A stretch of DNA of 8,233 nt from an uncultured Lachnospiraceae bacterium (GTDB lineage Bacteria; Bacillota; Clostridia; Lachnospirales; Lachnospiraceae). The notes beneath the pieces are model-generated. The model was not told where the DNA came from. It did not search any database and saw only the letters and a program-made list of their open reading frames with translations. Shown here piece after piece: positions 6,867 through 8,233 of the stretch (positions within the stretch are counted from its first letter, which is position 1; each line of letters begins with the position of its first letter). The position numbers and the translations under genes are program-made. The stretch lies in the NCBI GenBank assembly GCA_946413945.1, contig CAMKMR010000066.1, positions 1 to 8,233 of the forward strand, read 5' to 3'.

Positions 6867-6911
6867 TTCTACTCCTTTTTGCCTCTTCGGGAGTTAAATG
6901 TATCTTTCTAT

Positions 6912-6940
6912 ATATTAAAACGTCCGCCTGAAATTTTCAA
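6912..6940 (-). promoter_or_regulatory. Candidate promoter for comM, overlapping the upstream terminator
   Basis: On the minus strand TTGAAA (6935-6940, 5/6 match) is followed after 17 bp by TAATAT (6912-6917, 4/6 match). Predicted start is near 6905, giving a leader of about 38 nt. The -35 sits in the inner arm of the terminator hairpin and the -10 in its T/A-rich tail, so the elements overlap. The match is fair rather than strong. Confidence 0.4.
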
Positions 6941-6948
6941 GCGGACGT
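6914..6948 (-). terminator. Intrinsic terminator after the flavin reductase gene
   Basis: An 8-bp perfect GC-rich stem, ACGTCCGC/GCGGACGT (6941-6948 and 6920-6927), encloses a further TGAA/TTCA pairing. On the minus strand it is followed by TTTTAATATA. On the plus strand the hairpin is followed by GTCTTTATG, so termination on the minus strand is favoured. It separates the flavin reductase transcript from comM. Confidence 0.8.
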
Positions 6949-7028
6949 GTCTTTATGCTGTGTTTTTATTTGTCATGTCATTATGTCATTAATAAGGAAA
7001 GTCATTATGCCCTAGCTTTTTTGTCCTT

Positions 7029-7118
7029 GGCAGAAGCATTACGCTTTATACTTTGTTTTATCTCTTTTTTTATTTCCCTCGGCAGAAGCATTACGCTTTA
7101 TACCTGTTTTATCTCTCT
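7029..7118 (-). repeat. Approximate 52-bp tandem duplication at the flavin reductase 3' end
   Basis: Bases 7029-7051 and 7081-7103 are identical over 23 bp and begin GGCAGAAGCATTACGC on the plus strand. Homology continues through TGTTTTATCTCT in both, after a one-base length difference (C versus TT). Copy spacing is 52 bp, which is not a multiple of three. A third partial copy of the edge (TTGGCAG) lies at 7119-7124. The duplication covers the last codons and stop of the gene. Confidence 0.85.
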
Positions 7119-7731
7119 TGGCAGGGACATTTTTCTTTGAGAACTTGTTGTTTGGGACATTATTCTCCGGCTTTTTTTGAATCGAATATCCAAACTTTCC
7201 AACTTTGTCGCCTAGTGTAAAATATTCTCCATGGCTATAAGCAATAAGATCTGCTTTTTTTAGATCCATAGCGCCTTTTTCATCTAGAAGGCTTTCATCT
7301 ACTGTCACCCCAAGTATCTCAGCTATGAACATATCATGGGATCCAAGCTGGATGATCTGCCTTACCTTACATTCAATGTTAACCGGACTCTGAAGAATAC
7401 CAGGGCAGCTTACATGTTCCATTTTCATTGGAATAAGCTTCATATCAGCAAATTTATCTACGTCTCTACCTGACTTAACACCGCAATAATCATTTGCTCT
7501 CGCCAATCTTCTACTTACAAGATTGATAACGAATTCTCCTGTTTCTTTGATAATATCATATGAATATCTCTCAGGTCTTACTGAAATAGATACCATAGCA
7601 GGATCAGAACAGATAGTTCCAGTCCATCCTATAGTAATTATATTCGGCTTCTCACCAGGTCTCTGACAACTCACCATTACTGATGGAGCCGGATAAAGCA
7701 TATTTCCCGGTTTCCAAGATTTCTTAGGCAT
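7039..7731 (-). CDS. Flavin reductase family protein (FMN-binding split barrel) with basic tail
   Basis: The 230-residue protein belongs to the flavin reductase-like (DIM6/NTAB-type) FMN-binding split-barrel family. Members bind FMN and often pass electrons to it from NAD(P)H or act as small flavoproteins; the true substrate here is unknown. The fold covers about 1-185: NIITIGWTGTICSDPAMVSI (30-49) and RPERYSYDIIKETGEFVINL (52-71) form the barrel and flavin site. DYCGVKSGRDVDKF (81-94), SHDMFIAEILGV (131-142) and AYSHGEYFTLG (164-174) are typical later motifs. From about 187 a lysine/asparagine-rich tail follows that is not part of the family fold. It is partly a duplication (KRDKTGIKRNASAEGNKKRDK). 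The ATG at 7731 has an excellent ribosome binding site (GGAGG, 6-7 nt upstream). The upstream gap is full of repeats and I could not place a confident promoter. An intrinsic terminator follows, so it is probably monocistronic. Confidence 0.85.
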   Translation of the reverse strand: MPKKSWKPGNMLYPAPSVMVSCQRPGEKPNIITIGWTGTICSDPAMVSISVRPERYSYDIIKETGEFVINLVSRRLARANDYCGVKSGRDVDKFADMKLIPMKMEHVSCPGILQSPVNIECKVRQIIQLGSHDMFIAEILGVTVDESLLDEKGAMDLKKADLIAYSHGEYFTLGDKVGKFGYSIQKKPENNVPNNKFSKKNVPAKRDKTGIKRNASAEGNKKRDKTKYKA

Positions 7732-7780
7732 ATCTTTCCTCCATGATACTAAATTTTAATCTGATTTATCGGGACAGTTT

Positions 7781-8013
7781 CTAGTCTGAGATCTAAGGAA
7801 CATTTTAAATGTAACTTAGTCTGAAATCCCAGAATAATTTTAATGGTTCTTAATCTGAAATCTCAGATACAATTTTAATGGTTCTTAATCTGGAATCTCA
7901 GATTCATTTTTAATGATTCTTAATCTGAAATCTCAGATACATTTTTAATGGTTCTTAATCTGAAATCTCAGATACTTTTTTAAGGGTTCTTAATCTGAAA
8001 TCTCAGATACATT
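7781..8013 (-). repeat. 35-bp tandem repeat array, each unit with a 16-bp palindrome
   Basis: Units start at 7850, 7885, 7920, 7955 and 7990, exactly 35 bp apart. Degenerate units start at 7816 and 7781, with a trace at 7756. Each good unit begins TTAATCTGAAATCTCAGAT on the plus strand and holds the inverted repeat ATCTGA-AATC-TCAGAT (for example 7853-7868). The arms are perfect in four of five units, with one mismatch in the unit at 7885. The other 19 bp (about ACATTTTTAATGGTTC) is also conserved. The array fills nearly the whole 282-bp gap, and its first hairpin lies 5 bp beyond the stop of the upstream gene. Units decay toward the flavin reductase. No T-run follows the hairpins, so they are not terminators. 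Confidence 0.92.
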
Positions 8014-8233
8014 TTAATAATTGAAATAAACCAGCTCGTCTTCAGCCTTACTTGTCATAGATACTTCTTCAGCAATTATAACAGGGCCTTCTCCTTCAAA
8101 TTCAGGATAATACTCTTTATCAATAGTGCCTTCAACATATACCCATTCTCTATCAGCAAGTGTCTTTGCATTGCCGTAGTAACATTTGAAACCGATGAAA
8201 GCAATATCATTTGCACAACATGTCATGGCAAAA
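8014..8233 (-). CDS. C-terminal end of YcgQ/DUF1980 (TIGR03943)-type protein, cut by window edge
   Basis: The frame is open to the window edge; codons before the first visible ATG (8226) read Phe-Ala, so that Met is internal and the gene continues upstream. The visible 70-odd residues, FAMTCCANDIAFIGFKCYYG then WVYVEGTIDKEYY and GPVIIAEEV, match the end of the YcgQ/DUF1980 family. In that family a paired-cysteine CCA(A/D/N)D segment is followed by a W-V-x-V-x-G-T strand of an OB-like domain. Full members have an N-terminal membrane part and are usually encoded beside a YcgR-type permease; a link to metal, especially zinc, homeostasis has been proposed. None of that upstream context is visible here. 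The gene ends TAA at 8014-8016, right at the 35-bp repeat array. Confidence 0.7.
   Translation of the reverse strand, partial: FAMTCCANDIAFIGFKCYYGNAKTLADREWVYVEGTIDKEYYPEFEGEGPVIIAEEVSMTSKAEDELVYFNY

Noticed and set aside
7781..8013. CRISPR-like array (regular 35-bp period with palindromes)
   Set aside because: The segments between the palindromes are also conserved from unit to unit, so there are no unique spacers, and no cas gene is present. It is a plain tandem repeat.
403..8013. SigH-type promoters (AGGA with GAAT) in the intergenic gaps
   Set aside because: I looked in each gap and found no pair of these elements at suitable spacing; the candidates found are sigma-A-like.
8014..8226. 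Complete 70-residue gene starting at the ATG at 8226
   Set aside because: The frame continues to the window edge and the sequence matches the C-terminal end of a larger family, so this ATG is internal.

Overview
The window reads as an AT-rich chromosomal segment of a Firmicute, most likely a Lachnospiraceae member of the Butyrivibrio/Pseudobutyrivibrio kind. This rests on the Bacillota-style gene order cysS-mrnC-rlmB-sigH, a SigH-type sigma factor, strong GGAGG-type ribosome binding sites, low-GC codon use, and a partial membrane protein resembling the sensor halves of Lachnospiraceae GGDEF proteins. The genus is inference only. Every supported gene lies on the minus strand, so transcription runs from high to low coordinates. 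I see no plus-strand gene, tRNA, rRNA, insertion sequence or CRISPR array.

In the direction of transcription, the window opens with the C-terminal end of a YcgQ/DUF1980-family protein (8014-8233, cut by the edge). A 270-bp gap follows, filled with 35-bp palindrome-bearing tandem repeats. Next comes a flavin reductase-family protein (7039-7731) with a lysine-rich, internally duplicated tail, then an intrinsic terminator (6914-6948) that overlaps a candidate promoter for the next block.

The central block is comM (yifB), dprA, cysS, mrnC, rlmB and sigH. comM and dprA are packed together and both act on incoming DNA in natural transformation. cysS has its own good candidate promoter (TTGACA-17-TATCTT). 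cysS overlaps mrnC by 16 nt, and mrnC abuts rlmB with no gap, so these are probably translated from one message: cysteinyl-tRNA synthesis, 23S rRNA maturation and rRNA 2'-O-methylation. sigH follows after a 122-bp gap made of degenerate 22-bp repeats, at the place where Bacillus carries yacP. Past sigH, a TATAAT promoter whose -35 overlaps the sigH stop codon drives a separate gene whose first 134 codons (1-402) encode a multi-pass membrane region.

The unexplained structure is mostly local tandem duplication. Five unrelated tandem repeats occur in 8.2 kb: 22 bp x4, 25 bp x2, 36 bp x5 inside dprA, about 52 bp x2 at the flavin reductase C-terminus, and 35 bp x5-7. Core genes look intact. The repeats sit in intergenic gaps, a disordered linker and a protein tail. 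I do not see a convincing new multi-gene system; the 35-bp palindromic array is the most attractive candidate for something undescribed.
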